Assembly: GCA_002786025.1 (NCBI GenBank)
Contig: NHNW01000011.1
Coordinates: 186,001-250,000, forward strand
DNA length: 64,000 nucleotides
Reading direction: 5' to 3'
Source: Zasmidium citrigriseum
Taxonomy: Eukaryota; Ascomycota; Dothideomycetes; Mycosphaerellales; Mycosphaerellaceae
Shown in pieces: positions 25,641 to 38,690 of this stretch. The position numbers were made by a program, and so were the translations under genes. The notes under the pieces were generated by a model, which searched no databases, was not told where the DNA came from, and saw nothing but the letters and a program-made list of their open reading frames with translations. Numbering within the stretch: the stretch's first letter is position 1; each line of letters opens with the position of its first letter.

Positions 25641-28600
25641 TATCTATTATTAACGCTCGTAGTCTATTTATAATTTTATAGGTTCGGGCTTTAACGCCTC
25701 GGCCGTCTTATATCGCCGTCTTTATACTACCTCTAACTTTAGGCGCTCCTCCGAAAGCTAGTTCGCTTACTAACCTTCGTACCTTAGGCTAAAAGCGAGC
25801 TTTCTCCGCTAGCGCGGAAGCTTTACGCGCCTAAGGTATAAAGGTTAGTAAGTAAGCTTTCCGTAAGCTAGTATAGGCCTAATTAGAGGTAGTCTTTATA
25901 TTATATAATAATATTCTATCGAGCCGAATATTACCGTCTCTATAGGATAGCTTCTAAGACGGTCGTATTTAGTAGAGATTATAGGCTTATATAATAAGAT
26001 TCCTCTAGCGTAGAGGTTCTTCTCCCTAAATACCCTATTAGCTAAGAATCGTAGCGGTAATAAGTCTAGTCTACTTAGCCTAATTATACCCCCGCGGCTA
26101 GCGTTTATACTACCTTATCTTAACTTTCTTATTACTTATATACCTTTCGGCGAGTAATCCTAGTCTAGATAAACTTAGTAAGCGAATCGTTAGCTCCAAT
26201 CTCTTCTATTAAAGATATACCTTTAACGCCGATTACGTTAGCTATTCGAGCGATTGCTTATCGCGCTAGTATAGCTATAAGTATAGTACGCCCGCCGAAC
26301 CGCCTCGATTTAGAGACTTCTCCGCCTAGCTACGTATTAGAAATTTCCGGGAGCGTAAGTCTATTAGCTACTCTACTATTCGTAAGGCTTATAATTAAAT
26401 ATAGGCCTAGTAGGATATTATCTCTTATATAGGCAGATCGTTCTCCTTACTAGAGCTACTCGTCTATATAATATTTAACTATAATATTATCCTCTCTAGT
26501 AGCTAGGCCTTAAACTAGTTCGTTCCTAGCTCTTATAACGGTTCTTTAGACTACGACTTCTACGTAATAGCGGAGGTACTTAGTATTAGCTACCTAATCG
26601 AAGTCCTTAAAGTCTACGGTATCGTCTTCGAATTAATCTAGGAGCCGCTATTAGCTATCTCCCGCGATTAACGCTAGAGTACTATCCGTATTAATAAGGA
26701 TTAGATCTTTACGTAGTCTACGTATTATAAATACTTAACGATCCCTCCGCCTACCGATACGATCTTATAGAAGATCCTTACTCTCGATCTAGATTCTTAT
26801 AATAGTATATAGCTTAAGAATAGCACCTATATTAAATTCTATATAACCGCTCCTAATAGTAACTACGGTCTAGGTATAAACATTATTTATAGATATATAA
26901 CCTATAACGATACTAACTAGCTAGTCTAAATTATCTTTAAGGCGGGACGTACCCCGATCGATTATATTATAGCCTTCTACTCGTCTTACGTCTAATATAG
27001 TATTACTAGCTTTAGTATATTCTATTTATACTATATACTCGCGACGAAGAAGTAGGGGCTAATCTAGCTATCGAACACCTAATATCGTACGTCGATAGAT
27101 ACCGCCTTATAGAAGTATACTAGCCGCGGATAGAGCTTTAAGGTATCGGAGTAGTATACCTCTTCTACGCCGATTCTTAAGCGCGGGCCCGAGTACCTCT
27201 CTTTCTTTTCCGAGGATCTACTTAGGCCCCTTAATCTAGCTCTACTCGATATCCGTAAAGCCGCTTTAGGTAACCTTACTTAGATATAGGTATATAGTAT
27301 AACTACCTATGTCCGCGTCCTCTCGAGAGAATACGAGGCAATCTTAGCCGCTAAATACCGCCGCTATTAGTAGTCTAGCTATTAGTATACGAAGGAAGAG
27401 CTAACTACCCGCGGTATTACCCTAGACTATATAACTACCCTAATATAGGATAACCGACTAAGATAGGACGAGATCTCGGGCTTCTAAACTATAATAACGA
27501 AGACTAGTAGATAAATATAGGTGTTAGAGAGGTATAGCGGCTTACGAAAGCTCTATATTCTAGTTAGAGGCCGCGTACTATATAATATTAACTACTTTAA
27601 TTAAGGGAGAGAGACTTTAGGAACTATACGAGTAATAGGTAACTCTATCGATCGTACTAAGAGCCTCTATCCTTACTACTTTCTCTACGTTACGATACTA
27701 TATATTAGCGTAAACTCGGTACCCTTTAGCCTCTCTTCTATAGAGCCTTTCGCCTAGTATAATTTCCTACTATCTATTAGCTACAATTTCTAATATCCCG
27801 TATAGCTCGATACGATAAGTAGTAATAGCTATATTAGAGGTAAGTAAAAGGTAGGTAAGGCGTAGCTATATTTATTTAATAATACGAGGATAAGGTAAGG
27901 ATAGGTTACTTTAAGTAATATTACTTCTTACTAATAATATCCCGGTATAGACTTTATTAGCTACGCTATATCCTCTACTATCCTTTATCGAACTCTATAG
28001 GTAACTTCGCGTACCTATTCGAGTATCTTAAGTAGTCGTAATATATTAGCTAATATATAAAAGAATATCTCTTATTAGACGTAAGATCGAGGCGCCTCGT
28101 AGTAGGAAGTAATAGTACTTTATTTCTAAGTTTCTACCCCTCTCGACTTATTTTACGCTAAGGTATATAAGACCTTTAGGGGTATATTAGGAATAAGCGT
28201 AGTAACGCTAGATAGTAGTAGGCGCGGATTAGGTAACTAAGTTAGGGAAGGTACTTTAATCTTAGTCTTTCTTATGTTAGAAGGGCTATTACGGGTATAT
28301 CTTAGCCGATAACTACTATCCTTAACGTCGAGAGTATACTCGGTAGTAAGTAGTTAGGCTATTTTACTAGTAATTCGCGGTACTCGCTTCTTAAGAATAC
28401 TTCGACGAGACGACTCTAGACGTTAAATACTATCTAACTCGACGTCTATAGATATACTATTACGAGTAAAGTTTACTAGTTTAATACCGTTACTTTCGTC
28501 GTTAGAGCTAGAGCTATATTCGATAGGAGGGTTATTAGACTCGGTCTCGCTCCCTTACGCTTTTAACAATTCTATTCCGCTATAGAAGCTCTATCGATAC

Positions 28601-29000
28601 TAATCTTCGTTCGAGCCTAATTTAATATCCGAGTTAGTATTCCGATTTAAGGTACCGTCCGTTCTATATACGTCGAGCTCGATAGAAGATTCTTCGTAGG
28701 TACTAGTTAATAAGGCTAGCTTTATCGTCCTTACGTTTCGAGTAGCTCTTAGTCGGCGTAGGATAGAATAACGTTAGTCTTTAGTAAGCTTTTCCTATTA
28801 GGAATCCTTACCCTATTTACTTTCGGGATAGGTTATCTCTAGGCTAAGTTAGTATAGTAAACGTAATAAAAAGCTCTCGTAGAGCTATAGATCGAATATA
28901 TCTAGAGAAACTTAGGTTACGGGTAGTTTGCTTAATAAGTTCGGCCTTTATAGGGGCTCTTAGTTAAGCTTAGGGATAAGATTTACTAATAAAGCCTAAA
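25640..29000 (+). pseudogene. RIP-degraded long protein-like frame (candidate, unknown)
   Basis: A plus-strand reading from about 26,500 to 29,000 gives a varied, protein-like sequence when TAG/TAA are passed over, for example FKAGRTPIDYIIAFYSSYV, YLSFFSEDLLRPLNLALLDI and LSREYEAILAAKYRRY. The alternating hydrophobic and charged residues make chance less likely, but I recognise no domain. A true start and end cannot be fixed. It could be a large ORF of an unknown transposable element. Other frames give more repetitive sequence. Confidence 0.25.
25751..25870. repeat. Imperfect inverted repeat centred at about 25,810
   Basis: The arms are about 55-60 bp each. The left arm contains CTTACTAACCTTCGTACCTTAGGC (25,766-25,789) split here only by wording; its right-arm counterpart matches it at 22 of 24 positions when reversed and complemented. 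The inner part is also complementary around CGCTAGCG, so a long hairpin could form. The two mismatches are CG on one arm against TA on the other. It could be a MITE-like remnant, a transcription stop or a chance palindrome. Only the complementarity is shown by the sequence. Confidence 0.6.
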
Positions 29001-31439
29001 ATTATTCCTTATATATAATAATACTTTATAACTTCCGTCTATTATCCTACCTCCCGAGTTAGATCCTTACTACCTTATACTCGAAAAGAAAGGGGAGCCG
29101 TAGATATTATAAGTATTACTAATAATTTACTTCGTCTTACTATATTCCTCCTATCCTTATATAGTCTAGTCTAGATTCTACCTAGTCCGTACTTCCTTAC
29201 TTCCTTCTATAATATCTCTAGCTTTAGTTATCCTTATAAAGATCCTTAGCCTATCTACTAACTTCGAATACGGCGTCTAAGAGACGTTAAAGGGAGCCTA
29301 TCTTATACTAGTCGTACTTATCGTAATAGTCGTCGTTCGGTCTAGACGCGACCTCGGACTTAACTTTCTTAAGATAGATAATCTATTATAGGAATTATAT
29401 AAGTAGATACTCTCGAGAGCCTCGTATATTTATATACTTACTCGAAGGTTAAGCTAATCGATTACCCCCTCTAGCTCGTTCTTAATTCTCTAAATATCTC
29501 CGATAAAGTTCGTAATTTTCTCGCCTTCTAGGATAATAAAAGGAAGTAGAGGTATAGTAGTAGGCGTAGTAGTAGGTATAGACGGAGGTAGAGGCGGAGG
29601 TATAAGTAATAGCGTAATAGCTTATATGTTAGTAGATACTTTAGCCTTATTAGGTACTTTAGCCTTAGTAGATACTTTAGCTTTAGTAGAGGCTTTAGCT
29701 TTAGTAGATACTTTAGCTTTAGTAGATACTTTAGCTTTAGTAGATACTTCGGCCTTAGTAGATACCTTAGCTTTAGTAGATACTTTACGTACTATAGTAA
29801 TACGCTTAACGCTAGGAGGCTTAGTAGAAGAGCGTAGAGACGAAGGTACTATACTTATTAAGGTTTAGGGTAGGCTATAGTTAAGGTTTAGGGAAGGACG
29901 GGGTAGTCGCCTCTTCTCGTACTAAGGAAAGGCTTACTAATATTCTATAATTCTAGATAGCTTAAATATTAGTAAAGGATTAGTATATATCCTCTACTAT
30001 ATATCTTAAAGCCCCTACCTTTCGTCGGCTTTATTTCCTATAAAGGATAGCGCGTATTTACGGATAGAGACGAGTAGATCTAAGAGTACGTAAGAGATAG
30101 CCGCTCCGGCCTAGATACGTATATTAACGTCGTATTAGCGCGGATAGGATCTTTAGGTATAAGTAGGGTAGCGGCTTCTCGTATAAACTAGAGCTTATTA
30201 GTAGTACGGTGTTCTAGCTATAATAATAGTCGGTACGAAGCTTACGAATAGCTTTACTTATAGTTATAAATCTATTACGGAGTAACTATTCGAAGTACGC
30301 TAGGTATAGAGTAGTTATTAGTATTAGTAGCTACCCTAAAACTTTAAGTAATATTAAAATTTACCTATTTAGGCTTAATAGCTAAGGCCGCTACATATTA
30401 GACGCTTCTTCCTAGTCCCTAATATTAATACGGGCTCTAAAAGAGAATATAAAGGTTAGAGTCGACGTAATACGTTCGTACTATTACTATATTAATAATA
30501 TAGACGTATATTTCCTATCGGCTACCCGTATAGACCCTAAGCCTTTCCTATAGCGAATATCGCGATATATTAGAGATTTTAGTACTTCGGGCTTCTAATT
30601 TAGACTAGATAGCGAATATCTAGCTTACGTTTTAATTAGTTCTTTATTACTTAGGAGGTGCTATCGTACTAGGTAGCGTTTTTAAAATCTACCTCTACTA
30701 TACGGTTATCCGCCCTATCTCTATAATAGCGGCCTTACTAAGCGATTAGGAGATTATTAAATACTAATATACTAGGATCTATAGAGGTACTCGCTCTACT
30801 CTTTATACTTCGCCCTTATTCCTCTCCTAATCTATAACTAATCCTACTATTATTACTAGCTAAGGGATCTATAAACTTATCTTAGAGCTAATATAATTAG
30901 AACGGAATTTAAGGAGAGTCCTATCTTCGCGAGTTAGGTTTAAATCTAGGTATATTATATTCGCTAACGTCTCTAGCTATTAGTATTACTTTCCTATATA
31001 GGCTTCCGCTTTCCTCGAGAGCCTTCTTTCGCTCTTTAGTAAAGATATAAGTAGATTACTCCTTTTAAGCCTAATTATTAGCGCTGTTATACTATTCGAG
31101 CTATATCCTTCTATATATACTTACTTGTTTCTAGCCTTATTCTTACTACTTTTACGTTCCTTAGAGATCCTATTCGTATTATACTAGGCCTACTTTCTAC
31201 GCTTTTCTAGACGTATTATTATAAACACCTTCTTAGCTAAGATAAAATTCGTCGGTCCGCTAGTTATAAAACTACTTATAGGATACGAAAGCTAGCTAAG
31301 TAGAAGTAAGACTAAAGTTAGAAAATAGTACCTCTATTACGTTATACTAAGTAAACTTAGAGCGACGCCTCTACCGACGAGGCTTCTAATAACGACCTAA
31401 ATCTATTAACTAACCTTCCTTAGACGAAACGCCCTCTAA
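29001..31439. other. RIP-degraded DNA holding an 18-bp repeat; otherwise unassigned
   Basis: Apart from the short tandem repeat at 29,629-29,790 I recognise nothing. The surrounding minus-strand reading is lysine-rich near the repeat, and no enzyme motif was found on either strand. CpA and TpG are nearly absent. Confidence 0.3.
29629..29790. repeat. 18-bp tandem repeat, nine units
   Basis: Nine consecutive 18-bp units of the type TTAGTAGATACTTTAGCT, with a few substitutions and no length changes. The plus-strand reading (LVDTLA repeats) produces one of the few surviving ORFs, 29,626-29,868. The minus-strand reading gives a basic repeat (KVSTKA), which is more like a natural low-complexity tail of a nucleic-acid-binding protein. 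I therefore favour coding origin on the minus strand, as an inference. Confidence 0.85.
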
Positions 31440-32400
31440 CGGACCTACTACTAGCGAAGATCGATAAATTTGTTACTAAACTAGCCCTAAGCTAAGCGGA
31501 AGCTACGTAGAGTAAGATTAAAGGAAGGAAGTAGTAGTATAGAGGAAATAAAGAGGGAGAAGAGAAGGATAGCGAGGATAGTCTTAAAGAGAAAGAGGTA
31601 GATAATAGTAAGCTAAGAGACGATAAGGAGGATTCTAAGGGAAAAGCTAATACAAACGACGTAGCTACGAGCTATTTATTAAAGGGTAAGAAGCGAATTA
31701 CCTCCGATATCTAGCTACCTATAAACCTAGGCTAGCTTAAAGTTCGGCGATTTTTCTTATATAGCGAGTTTTTAGTATACGCTAGCCTTAGTAATAGTCT
31801 ACCCGACGACGACGTCGAGCGATTAGACTACGACAAATTTTAGTAGGAGATTCTTAAGCTTAAAAATATCGCTAAAAGTATCCGTAAGTAGCTTAACGAC
31901 GTTAATAAGCGCTACGGTAGCTACGAAGTTAATAAAGACTAGAAGAAAAAGTAGCTAACATTTAATAAATTAAGTTAGGAACTATATTTTAGAGACGTTT
32001 AGAGGAGACTAGTAAACTTTATAGACGCCCTCTCGTCTTAGAAATTATACGCTAGGATTAAAGAGGACGAGAAGTAGAAGACTATTAGGTTATATTAGGA
32101 AGTCGAGGATATATAGATATAGAAGATATATTAACGTTATTAGTATAGCGATTAGGAAGCCCTTAGGAAGGTCTAGGAATAGATTGCTCTTATTAAGAAA
32201 GATATTAACGCTTTAAGCGACGATCGTCTCCCGAATACGGCGAAAGAGAAGTAGAGCTAGCTAAATACTAAAAATAAGTCTCGTTACTATTATAGTATAG
32301 GGGTATAGTAAGTATATTATCTAAAATATAGAATATAGCGTAAAGTAGAGGAGTATAAAGAACGGACGTCCTAAATAAAAAGTAAAGTTTAAAACATATT
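31440..32400 (+). pseudogene. RIP-degraded charged, coiled-coil-like protein (candidate)
   Basis: The plus-strand frame passing through 31,800-32,300 is rich in Lys, Glu and Asp, with helical character once TAG/TAA are passed over (segments such as EILKLKNIAKSIRK and QIALIKKDINALSDDRLP). An acidic/lysine-rich stretch lies upstream at about 31,550-31,680. This composition is unlike the other frames of the same DNA. The family is unknown. A nuclear or nucleocapsid-type protein is possible but not demonstrated. Confidence 0.3.
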
Positions 32401-35400
32401 TAGTATTACTTCTAGGGCTAGTATAACTAAATAAACGCTTTATACTCTCTACGGCTTTCTAATATCCCTCCGAGCTTATAGAGCCTTATACCTACTCGTT
32501 ACTCGTAGATCTAACGACCTTAACGCCGTCGACCTCGCTCTTAAGATTAAAGATAGTAGTATAGATTCTATCCTAGTAATGTCTAAAAGGGAAGACTTCG
32601 TTATAGAGGTCGTTATTATCGATTTCGCCTACCTTAGCCGTATAGAGGAGCTCGTCTATCTATAGCTTAATATTCTTAACCTTACTAGTAATATCCTCGA
32701 TCTTTCTAATAGTATTCTAGTATTCGTTAATATAGAGCTTAAGTTCCTTAACCTTACCGCTATCGCTAGCCTTAATACGGAGTCTATTCGCCTACTTAGT
32801 AACGGGAGGGGTATAAGGAGTCGTTAAGCGGCCTACGTAATTATTACTAGAGGATATAGTAGCCTACTAGGGCGTAACGGATTAGTTAGTTAGCGGGTTA
32901 CCGGAGGAAGATATCGTCGAATCGAGACGGTAAGATAGATTCGCTAGATAAATAGTTATAGATAGGGTATAGTAGGCGCCTATTATACGTTAGCTAAGGT
33001 CTTAGTCGAGTAACGAAGTAACTAGTACCTTTAAGAGAAGAGTTCTCTTAGATAGTAAAAGTAAAAGGTGCGACTAAACAAATACTTAATTAAGGTAGAT
33101 AGAGTCGTAAATCGTTACTAACGGTAGAGTAGTTAGAATAATTTAAGTAGTAGCTAGCTAGATATATACTATATAGTTATTCCCTTCTAATACCCGATAT
33201 TATAACGAATCTCTCTATAATAAGCTACCCGCGTAGTATCTAATTAGACAATATAGGTTACTAAGGCCGCTCCTATTTTACGTATCGCGGTCTTATCGTT
33301 AAATACTAGTTATCCTCCTATCTCTCTCGAGATCTTATAGAAATTTATTATATATAGTCGGGCTTACGGTAACCTAAATTAGATCTACGCTATATCTACT
33401 CTTACGAATATAATACTAGATATATATAATAGGGGCCTAGAAGGTAAAGGAAGATAAGACCCTTAAAGTAGTATATTATTCCGCTATATAATTACGATCT
33501 ATAGATACTACTACTTCTAGCGTAGTAGGTCTTAAGATAGCTTCCTAGCCCTACGGTCAATGTCTAATACTATACTAGTCTTTTTATAGATATAGAGCTA
33601 AAGGGTTACTAGTAGTTAGATCTACTTCTAAGGCTATTATACTACTTATATAGCTCGGAATTCGACTACTAATTAAAGGAGAAAAGGGTACGTCCTATTA
33701 GATAAGGAAAGAAGATAGCGCTTTCCTAGAGTCTACTACGATAGTATTAATTTATATATTAACGAAATCGCGAGGCTCCTTAAAGTATCGTTACGCTCGA
33801 ATAATAATAGATCCGCTTATAAGAATATCGCTTCCCTATCCTTTATAGTCCTATTACTACCCCTATTACCGGCTCTCGAGTTACTTAACTCTCTCCTATA
33901 ATACTTAAATTATTTAACGAACTTTCCTAATCTCTTCTACTTACTTAGCCTTAAAAGAGTACTACTTATTCTCGATAGAAGTTACCCTACCTACGGACTC
34001 TATTACTTCGTAGACTCTATCTTTAAAGCTATTAATCTTCTTGTCCTACTTATATACGTCGTCTTAAAGCTAGTCGAGTAGTCCTTCGGAGTCGTTAATA
34101 CTACTCTTAACGTTCTCGAAGTCCTTAGATAGGTCTTTAAGCTCTTATTAGGACTACTCTTAAGTAGCCTCGATATCGGTAACCTTCTCCTAAAGCTACT
34201 CTTAAATAGCCTCGATATTAGTAACCTTCTCCTAAAGCTACTCTTAAATAGCCTCGATATCGGTAACCTTCTCTTAGAGCTACTCTTAAGTAGCGTTAAG
34301 CTCGGTAACCCTCTCTTAGAGCTATTTATAAAGATCGTCGAGATTTCTTATCTCTTTATTAACTATAGACTCGTTTTCCGTTAGATTCTAATATACGAAA
34401 GATAGGTTAGCGAAGCGTATAGTAGGAGTAGAATCCTACTAACGAAAGGAGTGTTTCGAGGCTAGATAATAGTTAGATCTATCTTTACGCGAATAGTAAG
34501 CGTCTTACTTACTCGATTTAATACGCTTTCGATCGTTATCGCTACGATCGTCGTAGGTTATTCTAGCCTAATCGTTTATACGTTTAAGGGGGAAAGGCGT
34601 TTACGAGGCGGGTTTTTAAACAGAGTTAGCGGAATTAGCTATATATTTATTAGCGGATAGAGTAGTAATAGCCTATTCGTTTATAGTTATCTTAGCGGAA
34701 GTTAAACCTACGATAATAGTTAGCGTTAGGTTTAAGAGTAGTAGTAGTACTTATAGTAGTAGGGAACTTTACGTATAGATAGAGGCTACTCTATAGCGCT
34801 ACGTACTAGTACGTATCGTAACGAAGACGAAACCGGAAAGTCGGAAGGGTACTATAACTTCCTCTTTACGTCCTTATAAAATATATTAACGGACTACCTC
34901 TTTAGTTCGAGGAGTAGTCTTAATTAGTATTACCGAGATATATTAGCTTATAAGTCGATTCTAGCGACCCGCTAGGACCTCCTATATAGGAAAGGAAAGT
35001 AGAGGGTAAGAGTAGATTATTAAATTAATATATAAACTACTAAAAATGCGTTACCCTATCTATTATTCGATCTCCTTACTATACTCTCGAAATAATTAAT
35101 CTCGTAAGGTATAGGCCTATACTAGTAATACCCGTTAACGATACTAACGGAGTACTCTATTCTTCTCCGCCTCCTTAAGCTTACTAGGCTACTAGGCGGG
35201 CGGTAGAGGTATATTAATCTATAGACGATCTAATCCCTTTCCCTCCTAGTTACTTTCGTTCTCGACCCTCGCCTAGCCGATTTAGCTCTAGCCCTAATAC
35301 CTAAACGTAATCGAGTATACTACTACTCCCGCCTCTACTATCGCTATTATAGGACGTAAAGATAGGTAGTATATAGAGATTACCTAGGTAAGGTATTCGA

Positions 35401-36600
35401 ATACCGCCTAACGGTCGTTCCTTAGATAGGCGGTAGTAACTTAGGCTACTAGAGCGGCGTTAAACTAACGCTAATTAGTATTCTAGATCTTAGTTAACTA
35501 CTATAGTATCTATCTACTATATAAAGGCGAGTAGTCCTTTCTATCCTTCTTTACCTAGATTATAACTTACTTCTCCGAATTATCGTCTATCTCGTTATCT
35601 AGTAGAGTCGATATACGTACTAACTTTAAGCTATCGATAAGCGATATATTAGCCTAGTCGAGAGAAAGTCGGGGAGTAGTATATTCCTTAGGCTATAGGG
35701 ACGTATTCCTTAAAGAGGCGGGACTAGGAATATTACTACCTAGCTAAGTAGGTCGGCGGTCCATAAGGTAATTAGCTAATAGTCGTAGATAGATCTTTAC
35801 GTTATCTACGATATACTTATAGGCGCGGGCGACTATAGGCGTTAACTATACTACTAAGTTAGGATTCTCGAGGGCGATAGTAATATATAGTACGACTAAG
35901 TCTTCTAGCGCCTATTTAGTTATTTTAGCGAACTTGCCCTTCTTATCTTTCTTAAGCTTAGAGAGCTTAGGGGCGAGGATTATACTACTAAAGCGTTTAT
36001 TAGCGTAGGACTAGTATCGTAGGTAGGCGTATCTATTATCTATAAGCGAAAGATAGAACGACTTTTCCGACGAGTAGTAGGCGTAGCCGCTAATAAGTAT
36101 CGAACGGCTCGTTATATCGAAGTTTACCTTATAGTATTCTTCCTAAACGTCTAGGGTTACTAAAGCCCTATTATAAGGTTAGCCCGTCGGTTATTAATAA
36201 TACAAACGAGGGACTATATATATTAGATATACTACTTCCGGACGAATATAGAGTGCTAGATTAGCGTTCTTATTTAATATCGCTCGGGTAAGGTATAAAG
36301 TATAAAAGATAGAGGATAGAGCTAAGAAGTACTTAACTATAAGTCGATAGTAGCGATAGTACGGTACTAGTCGCGGGTAGTTATATAAGTAACTAGTCGA
36401 TTTTTACTAACGCGTACGACGCGAAGCGACCTACTAAATCGCCCTTACTATAATAGCGAAATCCTATTAAGAATTATAGCGTCTATCGGCGAGCGGTTAC
36501 TAGACTAGGCTATTAATATCTAGACTAGTATACTATAGGTAGTCGTAGTAGGTAAGACTATCGTATAATATAGCGCTACTATAGTAGTAGCGTTTTACGT
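32401..36600 (-). pseudogene. RIP-degraded minus-strand coding remnants, including a heptad coiled coil (candidate)
   Basis: Two parts read best on the minus strand. At 34,150-34,330 a 42-bp repeat encodes 14-residue (two-heptad) coiled-coil units. At about 35,600-36,000 the reading is protein-like (for example KLKKDKKGKFAKIT followed by ALEDLVVLYITIALENPNLVV). I cannot say whether they belong to one gene. No enzymatic motif was found. The opposite orientation to the frames at 31.4-32.4 and 36.6-38.7 kb means that more than one transcription unit, or more than one element, is present. Confidence 0.28.
34150..34330 (-). repeat. 42-bp repeat encoding heptad (coiled-coil) units
   Basis: About four units at exact 42-bp spacing: GATAT at 34,172, 34,214 and 34,256, and CGGTAACC at 34,261 and 34,303. 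On the minus strand each unit is 14 codons with Glu, Leu, Val and former Gln codons in heptad register (..LxEKVTDIEA..). The period and composition point to a coiled-coil stalk protein. Confidence 0.8.
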
Positions 36601-36649
36601 AGTATAGTATATTATCTCCTAGTATTTAGGCTAGCGAAGGTAACTATCT

Positions 36650-38690
36650 ATAAAGACTACTACTATTTAAATCGTTATAGTTATCGCTAGCCTATTATCT
36701 AATTATTAGTATTAGCTAAAACTAGATAACTCTACGATTAGAAGTTACGTAGATCTCGACTTCCTATACGAGTATTAGCGAAACGAGCTTAACTAGCTAA
36801 ACGAAAACGCTAACTAGGCTCGCGCTATATCTATATAACTAAGTAAGCACCTAGATAACTTTACTAGAATAATAAACGCGTATATTAATACTTCCGAATC
36901 CTTCGAGCGCTAGTACCTCGAACTATTCGATATCTATACTAGTCTCGTAGTAGATTAGACAGCTTCTTACGGCTAGTAATAGGCGCGGTATTAGTACTCG
37001 AGTATAGCGGAGGTATAGGTAAAGACGGTATACTAGGTAGTCGAGGAGGGAATATAGCGCCTATATAATCGTAGGGTATAATGTTAAGAAGAGTATAAGA
37101 AGTTATTTAGCTCGGTCTAAGGATATAACCTAGCTATAAGACTATAAGACACGATTATAAAGGAACGCGACGCTACTAATATAGTACGTATATTATCGCT
37201 CGTTCGTAAGGCATAAACTACTCGTATTATTTATTACCTCGATAGGGACAAGTCTTTCGCGGTATTTATAGAGTACCTAGATCGATATATAGCTAGTATC
37301 GATAATATAAAGACTCTAGAGGGGGTAGACTACTATTACGCTACGCTATAAGAGAGGATTAGCTAGGAATAGGACTCGTACAAATCGCTATATAGAGCAC
37401 TAGATCGAATAAGCCGCGCGGTCGGTAGATAGCCTCTACGTCTAGGATACGCGGAGGTATTTAGAGATATCGTTCGAGTACTAACGGCGTCTACGACCCC
37501 TTAATTCGCCTACTCCCTCTAAGGGAAGTTTTTATTAGACAGTATTATTAGTAGTTTAAAAAGGAATTTTAGTATTAAATAGTTATCTACTAGTTCTATT
37601 CTAGAACTATATACCCTTAAATAGCAATTTTATATACTAATTATACGAGATTATCTATACCTTACGTAACTCGTAGACTCTATATCTAACCGCGTACCGT
37701 CTCTCTATATCTCTAATAACTTCCCTAACTTCTCTATTATAGTATACCTCTAACTAACTAGGGGGTATATCCTTAAGCGTACACCTAGGTTTAAGAACCC
37801 TTCTCTTAGCTATTAGCCTCTTTATTCGCTCTATTATATTCGATCTCTTCCTATTGTCCTTTACGATTGTATTTAGTAGCTTCCTACTATACTAAGAGGT
37901 CGAATAGCTTATTAGTAGGCTCGAAGAAGACGACGAGGATCTATCCCTAAAGTACTATAATTATCGCGTACGCTATAGCCTCGTAGACGATCGTTACTAG
38001 CCGCTAGTAGCTAGGCCTACTCCGAATCCTAGATAATAGATCGTATAGTAGTAGAGTATAAGTTCCTAGAATCGGAAACTAGCGGAGCGCGTTATAAATA
38101 GGGATACTAAGTAAATTACTTACGTTTCGTAGAAAGACGAAGATAAGAGGCGCGATAGACGGAGCGGGTTAAGGTAGATATTAGCGGGTAGCTTCGTTAA
38201 CTTAGATACGAGGTAGGACTAGTACGTACTCGACTAGGGTATAGAGAAAGTACGTTAATAAGCCGCGCGTAATCGCGCTCTACGATACGGCGTTATAGCG
38301 GTTATACGAAAAGAGGATAAGATTAGCGAGTTAGGGGCCGCGTTACTCGTTAATCGTCTTAGATATAATACTGTCTATTAGGGCTTATAGGACCGTTACG
38401 ATTACTATTACGTAGCTACGGCTAAGGATCTAAAACCTCTAAAAGGCTTCCTAGAGAACCTTACGATTCCTAGGCTATTATTAGTAAGTATATTAGAGCG
38501 AAAATTTAGAAAGCTAGGCGAAGTACTATATACGATCCGCCTACTTAATCTTCTTATTAAACTCCTCTATCTTACGAGCGTCTTACTCTACGTTATCTAT
38601 CGTTACGAGACTCTCTCTAACGGCCGCCTACTCCTACTATCTCCGCCCTCTCCTAACTATAGTTAGTACTAAGGATATTCTAGTATATTA
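36650..38690 (+). pseudogene. RIP-degraded helical protein-like frame (candidate, unknown)
   Basis: A plus-strand frame of about 680 codons reads as an alpha-helical protein if TAG/TAA are passed over (for example SYVDLDFLYEYQRNELN, VRILSLVRKA and FIEYLDRYIASIDNIKTLEG). The few remaining TG dinucleotides fall so that no TGA occurs in this frame. TGA cannot be made by CpA/TpG RIP, so its absence is mildly supportive. No family is recognised and the ends cannot be set. Confidence 0.3.

Noticed and set aside
29626..29868. 80-codon ORF of LVDTLA repeats as a real gene
   Set aside because: It is a tandem repeat that avoids stops by chance; the opposite strand gives the more protein-like reading.
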